Shown in pieces: positions 25,903-34,155 of a DNA stretch of 64,000 nucleotides. Position 1 is the stretch's first letter; each line of letters opens with the position of its first letter. The notes under the pieces are model-generated. The model was not told the origin of the DNA. It ran no database searches and worked only from the letters and a program-made list of their open reading frames with translations. Source of the DNA: Candidatus Aminicenantota bacterium (lineage in GTDB: Bacteria; Acidobacteriota; Aminicenantia; Aminicenantales; UBA8522); NCBI GenBank assembly GCA_017886205.1, contig JAFNEO010000046.1, positions 13,856 to 77,855 of the forward strand, read 5' to 3'. Made by a program: the position numbers and the translations under genes.

Positions 25903-26406
25903 TTATTTTTCTTTCTCTTGGGCTCGCCGGTACAAATCCGCCTGTTTACGAGTCGCCAACCCCGAGCCCCTCATCCAGCCGCGTTGAAGGCCACGCTTGC
26001 TGTCCCGGGATGTGTAGGGTTTGATGTCCAGGATAGGCGTGCCCTCGAGCATATCGATCCCGGAGACCCGGAGGACATTCCCGCGGCGCCCGAGGAGCCG
26101 GACCACCGTCATCCCGATCGGGTTGGGCCGGAGCGGGGAACGGGTGGAGAAAACCCCCCGCCGATGGCTCTCGAAAGGCGGCTTGACGAGGAGATGGCCG
26201 GGCCCTGACTTCTGAAAGGCGAAAATGACGATCAAGTGGGAGAAACCGCCGATGTCTTTGAGCCCGGCAGCGTAGGCCGGGTCGACCTCGAGCTCGCCCC
26301 GGATGTTGGAGAAGCCGTTCGTTCGAAAATTCCGGCGCGGGTCGATGTCCTCGCGGACATGGAACGGAGAATGGACAACGCCGATGGGCTTCAGTTTTAT
26401 TCCCAT
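25903..26406 (-). CDS. trmO: tRNA (t6A37)-methyltransferase TrmO/TsaA family
   Basis: A 167-residue TsaA/YaeB-family protein. It starts MGIKLKPIGVVHSPF and contains the diagnostic VFSTRSPLRPNPIGMTVV (about 85-102) and LDIKPYTS, which line the S-adenosylmethionine pocket in the beta-barrel. TrmO methylates N6 of threonylcarbamoyl-adenosine 37 in tRNA. The ATG at 26406 is chosen because homology begins there; upstream in-frame codons lie over the end of the lyase gene and look non-coding. No strong ribosome-binding site is seen. A 6-base-pair hairpin (GCCGAA/TTCGGC) lies at 26447-26463, between it and the lyase stop. The length is typical of the short form of the family. Confidence 0.85.
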   Translation of the reverse strand: MGIKLKPIGVVHSPFHVREDIDPRRNFRTNGFSNIRGELEVDPAYAAGLKDIGGFSHLIVIFAFQKSGPGHLLVKPPFESHRRGVFSTRSPLRPNPIGMTVVRLLGRRGNVLRVSGIDMLEGTPILDIKPYTSRDSKRGLQRGWMRGSGLATRKQADLYRRAQEKEK

Positions 26407-26473
26407 GAAAATAGGCCCGGGAGAACCCGCTCTGAGCCCGTTTCCAGCCGAATATTCTTCGGCTCGTTCCTTA

Positions 26474-27922
26474 TTACCACGTCCCTCCAAAGTCTCTTTT
26501 GAAGGCGTCACAGAATTTTCTGCCCCAATTGTCCAGCGCATCCAGCTTGCCCAAGAAGAACCTGAGCACCGGGGGTTCGGAGACAAACCTGAGTCCTTTG
26601 ATCAGCTCTCGATTCTTGTAGATCCAGTTGAGTCTGTCGATGATGTATTCGATATGAGATATCGTATAGACTCTTCTGGGCAGTGCAATCCGGGTGAGCT
26701 CCAGGTCCGCGTAGACTTCCTTTCCATCCTTGTCGCGGTCCGTAGAAATCGTGCCTCTCTCCATGGCCCGGACTCCCGAAGCGATATAGAGCGCGGCCGT
26801 CAAAGCCCCGGCGATATAGTGCTCCTTGGGAATGTGATCGACAAATTTCCGGGCATCGACGTGGCAGGCCAGCCCCCCGGCAGGAGTGACCACCGGAATG
26901 CCCATCCCGTCGAGTTTCTCGACGAAATACTTGATCTGTTCGATGGAGCAGCCGGCGACCGCGGGGTCGACCATCTCGCGCAATCCCACGGCCATGGCCC
27001 CGATCTCTCTCATCGACATCCCGCCGTAGGTGTAGAACCCTTCGTAGAAGGGCAGCCAGGGCTCCAACTGCTCCATCAACTCCTTTTTGTTGCTGGCGAT
27101 GAACCCGCCCCGGACACTGGTGTTCTTTCTTCCGCTGAGGTAGAAGAGGTCGACCAGGCTGCACATTTCTTTGATGATCTCGGCGACCGTCTTGTTCTCG
27201 TACCCCTTTTCCCTCTTCCAGATGAAATAGGCGTTCTCCGTGATCAGGCTGCCGTCCATGACCGTGAGCAGGCCGTGCTGGTCGCAGACCTTTATGACCT
27301 CCTTGAGGTTTTCCATCGAAAACGGCTGTCCGCCGAGCAAGTTGGTCGTCGCCTCCATCCGGACATAGCCGATCCTATCTTTTCCCCACTTTTTTATGGC
27401 GTCCTTGAGCTTCTGAATGTCCATATTCCCCTTGAACGGATGGGTGCTCTTTGTTTTCAAGGCTTCATCCGCATAGAGCTCAAGACAGGCCGAGCCGCTG
27501 GTGACTTCAATATGGGCCTTTGTCGTGGTGAAATGATAGTTGGTGATGACCGCGCCCCCGGGCTTGCCGAATATCTTGGCCAGAAGGTGTTCGGCGGCTC
27601 TTCCTTGATGCACGTTCATCACGTAACGGTAGCCCATGACATCCCTGACTGCATCGGCAAAATCGTAGAAGGTCATGCTCCCGGCATAGGCGTCGTCCGC
27701 GTTGAGGAAAGCCGCGAACTGATTGTCGCTCATGGCGTTGACGCCGCTGTCGGTGAGCATGTCCAGGAAAATGTCCTTTGTTTTAAGCTGGAAGGTGTTA
27801 TACCCGGCCTCTTGGATGGCCTTGAGCCTCTCTTCAGCCGGGGCGAGGACGATCTTCTGCACCATCCTGGCCTTGTGCATTTCGACCGGAATCTCCCTTC
27901 CATCAGCCAATTTGACGATCAT
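26474..27922 (-). CDS. Tyrosine phenol-lyase / tryptophanase family beta-eliminating lyase (TPL-like)
   Basis: A 482-residue PLP enzyme of the beta-eliminating lyase family. The PLP lysine is K266 in LSGRKNTSVRGGF; NVHQGRAAEHLL and MEATTNLLGGQP are family hallmarks. Three positions that separate tyrosine phenol-lyase from tryptophanase are TPL-like: threonine 132 in HFTTTKAH (Asp in tryptophanase), arginine 389 in MERGTIS (Ile) and phenylalanine 455 in VLRFFLGK (His). It therefore probably splits tyrosine or a related beta-substituted amino acid into pyruvate, ammonia and a leaving group. It is encoded between hisC and trmO in an operon with two aminotransferases. Tryptophanase activity remains possible. 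Confidence 0.85.
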   Translation of the reverse strand: MIVKLADGREIPVEMHKARMVQKIVLAPAEERLKAIQEAGYNTFQLKTKDIFLDMLTDSGVNAMSDNQFAAFLNADDAYAGSMTFYDFADAVRDVMGYRYVMNVHQGRAAEHLLAKIFGKPGGAVITNYHFTTTKAHIEVTSGSACLELYADEALKTKSTHPFKGNMDIQKLKDAIKKWGKDRIGYVRMEATTNLLGGQPFSMENLKEVIKVCDQHGLLTVMDGSLITENAYFIWKREKGYENKTVAEIIKEMCSLVDLFYLSGRKNTSVRGGFIASNKKELMEQLEPWLPFYEGFYTYGGMSMREIGAMAVGLREMVDPAVAGCSIEQIKYFVEKLDGMGIPVVTPAGGLACHVDARKFVDHIPKEHYIAGALTAALYIASGVRAMERGTISTDRDKDGKEVYADLELTRIALPRRVYTISHIEYIIDRLNWIYKNRELIKGLRFVSEPPVLRFFLGKLDALDNWGRKFCDAFKRDFGGTW

Positions 27923-27950
27923 TCTAACCTCCTCCTTTAGGGTTTATGAT

Positions 27951-29036
27951 TTATAAAATCTCTCCGAGTGCCTTAATGAGCCTCTGATTCTGGGTCTCGG
28001 TGCCGATCGTGATGCGCAGGGCATGGGGGAATCCGTACTCTTTGATCGTCCGGGTGATGATCCCTTTTTTCTGGAGGGACTCAAAAACAACCTGGCTGTC
28101 TTTACCGAAGTCGACGAAAATGAAATTCGCATACGTCGGGAGATAGAATAGGCCCAGCTTCCGGTAAGCTTCATAGAGATATTTCTTCCCGGCCTCATTC
28201 GTCGTCCGGCTTTTTTCGACGTGCTTATGGTCATCCAGGGCGGCCATCCCGGCGACCTGGGAAAGGCGGTTGACGTTGAAGGAAACCCGCAGCTTGGACA
28301 AGCTGGCGATAACATCGGGGGCAGCGATTCCATATCCGAGGCGAACACCGGCCAGGCCGTAGACCTTGGAAAAGGTGCGGAGGATCAGGACATTCCGGCC
28401 TTCCCGGAGATATTGAGATGAGTCGGGATAATCCGGATCGTCAATGTATTCAAAATAGGCCTCATCCATGACCACCAGGACGTCCTCCGGGACGTTCTTG
28501 AAGAAATCCTCCAGCTCTGCCCTGGTGACGATGGTTCCCGTGGGGTTGTTGGGGTTGGCGATGTAGAGAAGCCGGGTATTTTTCTTGATGGCCTTGAGCA
28601 TAGCCCTGAGGTCATGCCGATAGTCCTTCATCGGCACTTCGATAAGCTCGCCGGCGGCAATCTGGGCGGCGATCTTAAACCAGATAAAGGCGCTCTGGCT
28701 GGCCACCGCGCTGTGTTGAGGACCCAGATAAGCCAGGGTCACGAGAGGCAGGATCTCGACCGAGCCGTTTCCGACAAAGAGGTTTCCGGGCTCCACCCCC
28801 ATCCTCTCGGCCAGCTTTTTCTTGAGGTAAAAGCAGATGTCATCGGGGTAGAGGTTGGATTCGGTCAAGGCCTCTTTAAGGGCCTGGACCGCCAGGGGTG
28901 AGGGTCCCAGGGGGTTTTCGTTGGAGGCCAGCTTGATGATCTCTCCTTTCAGGTCGAGGATCCGGGCGACTTCCTCGATAGGTCGGCCCGGCTTGTAGGG
29001 ACTGATCTTCTTCAAGAAGTCTCTGGGCTCGGTCAT
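27951..29036 (-). CDS. hisC: Histidinol-phosphate / aromatic aminotransferase
   Basis: A 361-residue fold-type I aminotransferase of the HisC family. KLASNENPLGPSPLA near residue 40, NPNNPTGTIV at 161-170, MDEAYFEY at 190-197 and the PLP lysine K224 in RTFSKVYGLAGVRLGYG are all in place. HisC converts imidazole-acetol phosphate to histidinol phosphate; many homologues also transaminate aromatic amino acids. No other his gene is nearby, while a tyrosine phenol-lyase-like enzyme and ilvE flank it, so an aromatic amino-acid role is plausible (inference). A perfect TATAAT on the reverse strand at 29059-29064 may provide an internal promoter, though no good -35 box accompanies it. Confidence 0.85.
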   Translation of the reverse strand: MTEPRDFLKKISPYKPGRPIEEVARILDLKGEIIKLASNENPLGPSPLAVQALKEALTESNLYPDDICFYLKKKLAERMGVEPGNLFVGNGSVEILPLVTLAYLGPQHSAVASQSAFIWFKIAAQIAAGELIEVPMKDYRHDLRAMLKAIKKNTRLLYIANPNNPTGTIVTRAELEDFFKNVPEDVLVVMDEAYFEYIDDPDYPDSSQYLREGRNVLILRTFSKVYGLAGVRLGYGIAAPDVIASLSKLRVSFNVNRLSQVAGMAALDDHKHVEKSRTTNEAGKKYLYEAYRKLGLFYLPTYANFIFVDFGKDSQVVFESLQKKGIITRTIKEYGFPHALRITIGTETQNQRLIKALGEIL

Positions 29037-29113
29037 CGGGCGATCCTGGGAGCGAAAAATTATATCGAAAATCGATCCAAATAGAAAATCAATTTTTTTT
29101 CCACCTCAGTCCC

Positions 29114-30079
29114 TTACTCCTCCAAGAAAGTGATCCAGCTCTCATATTTCTTAATTCGCCCGGTAACGACTTCCTTGAACATCTGCCGCAACCGGCGCGT
29201 CGTCTCTCCAACCTGCCCGGAACCGATAACGTATTCTTTTTTTGGGCCGGCCGGGTCAGATCCGTCGGTGACGCGGATAATGGGAGTGACTTCCACGGCC
29301 GTGCCGGAGAAAAACGCTTCATCGGCCGCAAAAAATTCCTCTCGGCTGATCGGGCCGATGACCGTCTTGATGCCCGAGTCTTTGGCCATTTCGATCAGGC
29401 TCGCCCTGGTGATCCCTTCCAGGATGGATTCCGAGGTGTCGTTGGTCTTGAGCACGCCGTCCTTGGAGATGAAAATATTCTCCCCCGGCCCTTCGGCCAC
29501 GTTCCCTTCCAGGTTTAAGAAGATGGCTTCGTCGTAGCCTTCGGCCCGCGTCTCCAGTCCGCAGATGGTCGACTGGATGTAGGCCCCCCCTAACTTGGCT
29601 TTCATGTCCAACTGGCTGTGATGGAGACGTCGCCAGGGGACGATGCACACAGAGACACCGTTGATGGATTTCTCGCCGAGATAAGCGCCCCACTCCCAGG
29701 TCCCCACGATGAGCTCGACCGGGCAGAACTTGGGGACAAGGCCGAGGTTTCCGTAGGAATAGAAGAGCAGGGGACGGATGTAGGCCGACTCGAGCTTGTT
29801 CTCCTTCAGGGTGAGTTTGATAGCCCGGTTGATATCCTCTTTACTGTATGGGACGTCCATCTTGGCGACGGCCGCGGAGTAGAGGAAACGGTCGAGGTGC
29901 TGCTTGAGCCGGAAGATGGCCGGGCCTCTGGTCGTCGAGTAAGCCCTGATCCCCTCGAAGACGGAAGATCCGTAGTGAAGGGCGTGGACCATCGGATGGA
30001 CATGGGCGTCCGACCAGTTGTAGAATTTTCCCTCGTGCCAGTATTTGAGGGCTTTAGGGAAGTGGGTGGTGTTGAACAT
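29114..30079 (-). CDS. ilvE: Branched-chain amino-acid aminotransferase
   Basis: A 321-residue class IV aminotransferase. HALHYGSSVFEGIRAY (about 32-47), the PLP lysine K162 in MKAKLGGAYIQS, NVAEGPGENIF and ILEGITRASLIE are the standard IlvE motifs. It transfers amino groups between glutamate and the keto-acids of leucine, isoleucine and valine. AGAGGAG lies 7 bases before the ATG. It heads a long reverse-strand run continuing with hisC and the lyase. The 267 bases upstream contain a small hairpin (CCGCTCGGCGAGCGG, about 30139-30153) but no attenuator or T-box that I can recognise. Confidence 0.9.
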   Translation of the reverse strand: MFNTTHFPKALKYWHEGKFYNWSDAHVHPMVHALHYGSSVFEGIRAYSTTRGPAIFRLKQHLDRFLYSAAVAKMDVPYSKEDINRAIKLTLKENKLESAYIRPLLFYSYGNLGLVPKFCPVELIVGTWEWGAYLGEKSINGVSVCIVPWRRLHHSQLDMKAKLGGAYIQSTICGLETRAEGYDEAIFLNLEGNVAEGPGENIFISKDGVLKTNDTSESILEGITRASLIEMAKDSGIKTVIGPISREEFFAADEAFFSGTAVEVTPIIRVTDGSDPAGPKKEYVIGSGQVGETTRRLRQMFKEVVTGRIKKYESWITFLEE

Positions 30080-30346
30080 GGATGACTCCTCTGGTTATGA
30101 GATGGATAAGGTTATGATGATGGGATAGGCCCTTGATGTCCGCTCGGCGAGCGGCGGGCTAAAGTCGCTATCAGTTTTGATGGCGAGCCTCTGTATTAGA
30201 GGTTACCTTAGCACATTCGGAAGGGCACAGTAAACCCCCCGCTTCAACCCCCCAATTTTCCTCTTTCCCGCCGCGCTCTCTTGACTTCCTGCGTTTGACA
30301 ACGATATATTTGGGCGCATCCGGAAGGAGCTTTGTGCTCTTTTCTC

Positions 30347-30868
30347 CTATTTCTTTAGGGTGAACTCCCAGGCGCACCAGGTGTCTTTGGACTTCGGGTC
30401 GGGCGGGCAGGTGAGGCAGCGCGTATCGATCCGTGGGTCGATCGTCCGGGCAAACCCGCTGTATTCGACGATTCCGATCGGTTTGCACGGAAACGCAGTC
30501 AGGCCCTGCCGTTCCCTGGCCTCCTGGACGCGGCAGCTCCGCATCCGGAAGACCAGGCGGTCCGCCGTGACCTCGCTCGTTTCCTGGACGTTGATATGGG
30601 CGTAAAGCCGGAGCTTCAAGGCCTGGACGAGCGCTGGGATGCCGCCGCCTTCCGCGAGGCCGAGCCGTTTCATGATCCGTTTGGCCTCGAGCACGGTGAA
30701 CTTCTCCCAGGCCTTCCCGTCGAGCTCCATGGCGGCCTCAAGTCCGAACCTGTCCTCGACGGCCCGGAACCAGAGGCTGTCGTGGGCCAGCCAGTTGACG
30801 GCCGCGTCCCGCAGCAGCTCGATGAGCTCGTCCTTAGAAAAGTCGCTAATTTCCTTGATTTCTGTCAT
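30347..30868 (-). CDS. Cysteine-containing DUF6125-like protein
   Basis: A 173-residue soluble protein: an acidic helical N-terminal half (TEIKEISDFSKDELIELLRDAAVNW) and a C-terminal half with conserved cysteines, MRSCRVQEARERQG, FPCKPIG, CLTCPPDP and WCAWEF, that look suited to bind a metal or Fe-S cluster. It resembles DUF6125-type proteins of anaerobes; no function is established. The ATG at 30868 overlaps the radical-SAM gene stop (ATGA), so translation is coupled. It is last in a three-gene operon with the radical-SAM enzyme and the tiny cysteine-rich protein. An earlier in-frame codon at 30898 would overlap the upstream gene further and is less likely. Confidence 0.7.
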   Translation of the reverse strand: MTEIKEISDFSKDELIELLRDAAVNWLAHDSLWFRAVEDRFGLEAAMELDGKAWEKFTVLEAKRIMKRLGLAEGGGIPALVQALKLRLYAHINVQETSEVTADRLVFRMRSCRVQEARERQGLTAFPCKPIGIVEYSGFARTIDPRIDTRCLTCPPDPKSKDTWCAWEFTLKK

Positions 30869-31869
30869 GAGTTTTTCTCGGCTCGGCCGGATTCCCACCG
30901 CAGGCTTTTCTTCCTCTTCTGGGCCGGCTGCGGCGGCGCGTAGTAGATTGTGCCCCCATGCTTATGCCGACTGATCCTTTGCCAGCGCAACAGCGTCTCT
31001 AGGTGCGGCCGGACCTCCTTCTCTTTCCGACCCAGAGAGGAGGTGATGTCCTCGAGGGTGACGGGGCGCCTCTCGGCCATGGCGAGAATCGCTCTCCGGA
31101 TGTCCGAGACGGCAGGAGAGCCCGGCCGTCTTCGGAAATCGACGACCACTTCCGCCCGGCCGCCCAAATCTTTCTTTATCTTATCGAGCGCCCTCCGGGA
31201 GAGCGGCTGAGCCCATTTTTCGGCCGGCGGCCGGACCACCGTGTTGAGTTGGACCTTGTCCGGCCGGATCCGGGCGATAGCCCTTTTTAGGGATTTGATG
31301 TCGGACGGCGAATCGTTGATCCCTTTGACCAGCATGACTTCGAGCCAGATGCGACCCTGGAACTCGCGGCGGAAAAGGGCCAGGGCCCCGATGATATCCT
31401 TTACTTGAACAGAGGGGAGGGGCCGGTTGACGCGGCGGAAAGTAGCGGCCGTAGCGGCGTCGAGGGAGGGGACGATGATGTCCGCCGCCATCAGGGCCCG
31501 CCGGACCGGTCTGCGGGTAAGTAGGGAGCTGTTGGTCAGGACGACAACCGGGATCTCGGTCATCTTCTTGATCTTCCGGATGAGGTTTCCGATCTCGGTG
31601 TGGAGTGTCGGCTCGCCCGAACCGGAGAACGTGATGTGGTCGGTCCGCTGGTTTTTGTTGATGGCCTCTTTGATTTGCCGCAGGATATCTCGGGAGGAGA
31701 AGTAACGTCCCCGGCGACCGGACTTGCGGCCCGTCCGTCCGAGCTGGCAGTAGACGCAGTCGAAGGAGCAGGTCTTGGAGGGGAGGATATCCACTCCCAG
31801 CGAGAAGCCGAGCCTCCGCGAAGGGACCGGGCCGTAGATATGAGAGGCCGCTTCCTGGTCTTTCAGCAT
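30865..31869 (-). CDS. Radical-SAM protein with C-terminal winged-helix domain
   Basis: A 334-residue radical-SAM enzyme. The 4Fe-4S cysteines are C34, C38 and C41 in KTCSFDCVYCQLG, preceded by YGPVPSRRLGFSLGVD, which marks the COG0731-type subgroup. ITFSGSGEPTLH is the SAM-binding glycine motif. The barrel runs to about 240, and a helix-turn-helix-like region follows (LEDITSSLGRKEKEVRPHLETLL). Relatives are annotated only as Fe-S oxidoreductases. Its gene overlaps the small cysteine-rich gene upstream by 7 bases and the DUF6125-like gene downstream by 4, which suggests a tight functional unit. The reaction is unknown. Confidence 0.88.
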   Translation of the reverse strand: MLKDQEAASHIYGPVPSRRLGFSLGVDILPSKTCSFDCVYCQLGRTGRKSGRRGRYFSSRDILRQIKEAINKNQRTDHITFSGSGEPTLHTEIGNLIRKIKKMTEIPVVVLTNSSLLTRRPVRRALMAADIIVPSLDAATAATFRRVNRPLPSVQVKDIIGALALFRREFQGRIWLEVMLVKGINDSPSDIKSLKRAIARIRPDKVQLNTVVRPPAEKWAQPLSRRALDKIKKDLGGRAEVVVDFRRRPGSPAVSDIRRAILAMAERRPVTLEDITSSLGRKEKEVRPHLETLLRWQRISRHKHGGTIYYAPPQPAQKRKKSLRWESGRAEKNS

Positions 31870-32066
31870 TTATCTTTATATAGAGAGATGAATTTGCGGA
31901 GCGACCGGTCGTAGGTCCTCTCGGCCGCGGCGGGGAATAAGCAGGCGGGGAGCTCCTGGTGGCTCCAGTGGTAGGCCAGGCATTCGCAGCAGACGCCTTT
32001 GCGGCCGCACGGTTCGTAGGTGCAGTTGCAGCGCGTGAGGTTACTCTCTTGGCGGCACTTGTCCAT
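31863..32066 (-). CDS. Tiny cysteine-rich protein (DUF6485-like)
   Basis: A 67-residue protein with nine cysteines, at residues 4, 13, 15, 20, 26, 27, 29, 42 and 67. The core reads RCNCTYEPCGRKGVCCECLAYH and is followed by ELPACLFP. The spacing suggests a zinc- or Fe-S-binding fold; similar DUF6485 proteins are common in anaerobes and uncharacterised. GGAGGAG precedes the ATG by 7 bases, and a good promoter lies further up at 32107-32135. It is first in the operon with the radical-SAM protein, overlapping it by 7 bases. It could be a substrate, a metal donor or a regulator of that enzyme (inference). Confidence 0.82.
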   Translation of the reverse strand: MDKCRQESNLTRCNCTYEPCGRKGVCCECLAYHWSHQELPACLFPAAAERTYDRSLRKFISLYKDKC

Positions 32067-32106
32067 CGGCGTCTCCTCCGGCTTTGAAACGGCGTCTCGA
32101 GGGTTA

Positions 32107-32135
32107 AGAATAGATTAGCGTCTCGCAAAAAACAA
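32107..32135 (-). promoter_or_regulatory. Predicted promoter of the radical-SAM operon
   Basis: On the reverse strand: TTGTTT (32130-32135), 17-base spacer, TATTCT (32107-32112). It is divergent from the queF promoter, with 14 bases between the two -35 boxes, so both could share a regulator. Confidence 0.5.
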
Positions 32136-32149
32136 GTGGGTGTTCGCGT

Positions 32150-32178
32150 TTGTCTTCGCCTCGGGGATGGTATATACT
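32150..32178 (+). promoter_or_regulatory. Predicted promoter of queF
   Basis: TTGTCT (32150-32155), 17-base spacer, TATACT (32173-32178). The predicted start, near 32185, lies downstream of an in-frame ATG at 32140, which rules that codon out as the queF start from this promoter. Confidence 0.6.
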
Positions 32179-32193
32179 GCTTGGGAAATCGTG

Positions 32194-32616
32194 ATGGTGC
32201 GAATGAAAGACGATCGCCGGAAAACCTACGGAGAGAAGGAAGCCAGAGCCGGGCTGAAGGCCCGCCTGCCGCGCCTCGAGACTTTTCCCAACCAGTTCCC
32301 CGACTATGAAATCAAGATCGAGATCCCGGAGTTCACCTCCGTCTGCCCCAGGACGGGCCTGCCCGATTTCGGCCTGATCACCATCCGCTATGTCCCCAAG
32401 GATTCCTGCCTGGAGCTCAAGTCCCTGAAGGACTACATCCTGGCCTACCGGAACCTGGGCATATTCTACGAGAATGTGGTCAACCGCATCCTCGAGGATG
32501 TCGTCAAGGCCTGCTGTCCGGTCCGGGCCGTGGTTACGGGGGAGTTCAACCCAAGAGGAGGAATCAAGTCCGTTGTCGAAGCCCGCTACCCCCGTTCCGG
32601 TCAGCCCGCAGAATAA
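32194..32616 (+). CDS. queF: NADPH-dependent 7-cyano-7-deazaguanine (preQ0) reductase
   Basis: A 140-residue, single-domain QueF of the YkvM type. The catalytic cysteine is C51 in FTSVCPRTGLPDFG, with D58 as proton donor, and the QueF motif ELKSLK is at 74-79. It reduces the nitrile of preQ0 to the amine of preQ1 in queuosine biosynthesis. Start choice: the promoter at 32150-32178 places the transcript start near 32185, so ATG 32194 (or ATG 32203) fits better than the longer in-frame reading from 32140. The leader is very short and lacks a clear ribosome-binding site. A DMT transporter gene overlaps its 3' end, and queC-queD-queE lie just beyond. Confidence 0.92.
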   Translation: MVRMKDDRRKTYGEKEARAGLKARLPRLETFPNQFPDYEIKIEIPEFTSVCPRTGLPDFGLITIRYVPKDSCLELKSLKDYILAYRNLGIFYENVVNRILEDVVKACCPVRAVVTGEFNPRGGIKSVVEARYPRSGQPAE

Positions 32617-33520
32617 CGAAAACTCCTCCCGGCTGGGCGCCACCGACCTCTTCATGCTCCTGGCCGTCCTGATCTGGGCGTTCAATTTCTCGGTTGTCAA
32701 GATCGCGCTGAAGGAGTTCACGCCGGGGAGCTTCAACGGTCCGCGGCTGACTATCGCCTCGCTTCTGCTGCTTCTTTTCCTCCGGCTCAAGGAGGGAAGC
32801 GTCGCGCCGCCCCGCGGCGACTTCCTGAGGCTCCTCGTCCTCGGGGTCGTCGGCAACACTTTCTACCAGTTCCTCTTCATCAACGGGATCCACCGGACTT
32901 CGGCTTCAACGACGTCCCTCATCTTGACCATGACCCCTATCTTGATCGCTCTGCTCAGCGCCGTTTTCATCCGGGAAAGAATCCACTGGGTCGGCTGGCT
33001 CGGGATCCTCACATCCTTTTTCGGGCTCTATTTTGTCGTGTTCGAGAATTCGGCCGGGATTTCCCTCGGAGAGAAGGTCCTGAGCGGGAACCTGATGATC
33101 CTGGTCGGAAACCTGTTCTGGGCGATCTACACAGTTTTTTCAAAGCCCCTTCTGGAGAGGATGTCAGCGCTCCGCCTGGCCACCCTGACGCTTTCCTTCG
33201 GTACGCTCTTCTATCTTCCGCTGACCGTCCGGGAGATCGCCGCACTCGACTGGGGTTCGCTGTCGGCGCGCAGCTGGGCCGCCCTCGCCTTTTCGGCCGT
33301 CTTCGCCATCGCCTTAAGTTATGTCATCTGGTACTCTTCGGTAAAACGCGTGGGAAACACCAAGACGGGAATCTACAGCAACATTACGCCCGTTCTCACC
33401 GTCTTTTTCGCCCAGCTTTTTCTCGGGGAGCGCATCGGTCTCACTAAGGTCATCGGAGCTCTTGTCATCATCCTGGGATTCTACCTCACCCGCTTCGGCT
33501 ATAGATGGTTTAAAAAGTAA
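32573..33520 (+). CDS. EamA-family (DMT) transporter in the queuosine cluster
   Basis: A protein of about 315 residues with ten hydrophobic helices arranged as two EamA repeats (about 20-150 and 165-310), ending KK. Typical repeat signatures are LIWAFNFSVVKIAL, GNTFYQFLFINGI, SLILTMTPILIALLSAVF and GNTKTGIYSNITPVLTVFFAQLFLGE. EamA proteins carry metabolites across the inner membrane. I place the start at TTG 32573, 11 bases after AGGAGG, inside the end of queF; no ATG lies before the first helix except one at 32474, deep in queF. Overlap with queF and closeness to queCDE make a deazapurine or related cargo possible (inference). The start is the weak point. Confidence 0.75.
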   Translation: MSKPATPVPVSPQNNENSSRLGATDLFMLLAVLIWAFNFSVVKIALKEFTPGSFNGPRLTIASLLLLLFLRLKEGSVAPPRGDFLRLLVLGVVGNTFYQFLFINGIHRTSASTTSLILTMTPILIALLSAVFIRERIHWVGWLGILTSFFGLYFVVFENSAGISLGEKVLSGNLMILVGNLFWAIYTVFSKPLLERMSALRLATLTLSFGTLFYLPLTVREIAALDWGSLSARSWAALAFSAVFAIALSYVIWYSSVKRVGNTKTGIYSNITPVLTVFFAQLFLGERIGLTKVIGALVIILGFYLTRFGYRWFKK

Positions 33521-33525
33521 GATCC

Positions 33526-34155
33526 TCAGCGGAGGCCGATGATCTTGTGGAGTTGGACGGAGAAGCGAATATTGTCCAGGTTGGCGGCCGAAGCCTGTTT
33601 GAGCAAGCGAAGGGCCTGTTTTTGGCTCCAGCGCCGGTTGGACTCGGGCTGGAGGAGGACGGGAATTCGGCTCTGAAAGGCGGCCCGGATTCTGCGGATA
33701 ACGGCCAAATCCAATTCTCTGGTCACGACGAGCTTCACTTCTTTGGCCAGCCGCTGGAACTCCGGCCGGACGAGGTATTCTTTCGGTTTTGGCGAAACGG
33801 TGATCCAGTCGGCCGCCGTCGGATAGTACCGGGTGCCGTTCGTTTCCACCTGCACCCGGCAATGGTCTCTCTTGAGAAGCCTGACCAGGAGCCGCACATC
33901 CTGCATGAACGGCTCGCCGCCCGTCAGGCAGACCCAGCGGGCGGGAAAACGCCGCCTGATCCTGTGGACGTTTTCGAGGATCCTGTCAACGGCATACTCT
34001 CTGCCGCCCTCCCAGGCGTATTTCGTGTCACAGAAGGAACACCTCCGGTCGCACCCGGCGAGGCGGACAAAGACCGTCGGCTCGCCCTGGCGCATCCCTT
34101 CGCCCTGGATGGAGGGGAATATCTCAATGATCTTCAGAGTAGGTGGCGCAGGCAT
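33526..34155 (-). CDS. queE: 7-carboxy-7-deazaguanine synthase
   Basis: A 209-residue radical-SAM enzyme. FPSIQGEGMRQGEPTVFVR is the QueE opening motif, and the 4Fe-4S cysteines are C35, C39 and C42 in GCDRRCSFCDT; LTGGEPFMQ and VETNGT follow. QueE rearranges 6-carboxy-tetrahydropterin to 7-carboxy-7-deazaguanine. The gene overlaps the end of queD by 32 bases and converges with the transporter gene, whose stop is 5 bases away. The length agrees with the family. It is the last gene of the reverse-strand queC-queD-queE operon. Confidence 0.93.
   Translation of the reverse strand: MPAPPTLKIIEIFPSIQGEGMRQGEPTVFVRLAGCDRRCSFCDTKYAWEGGREYAVDRILENVHRIRRRFPARWVCLTGGEPFMQDVRLLVRLLKRDHCRVQVETNGTRYYPTAADWITVSPKPKEYLVRPEFQRLAKEVKLVVTRELDLAVIRRIRAAFQSRIPVLLQPESNRRWSQKQALRLLKQASAANLDNIRFSVQLHKIIGLR

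Noticed and set aside
26303-27940. A 545-codon open frame opposite the tyrosine phenol-lyase-like gene
   Set aside because: Antisense to a gene with intact PLP motifs; no recognisable protein features.
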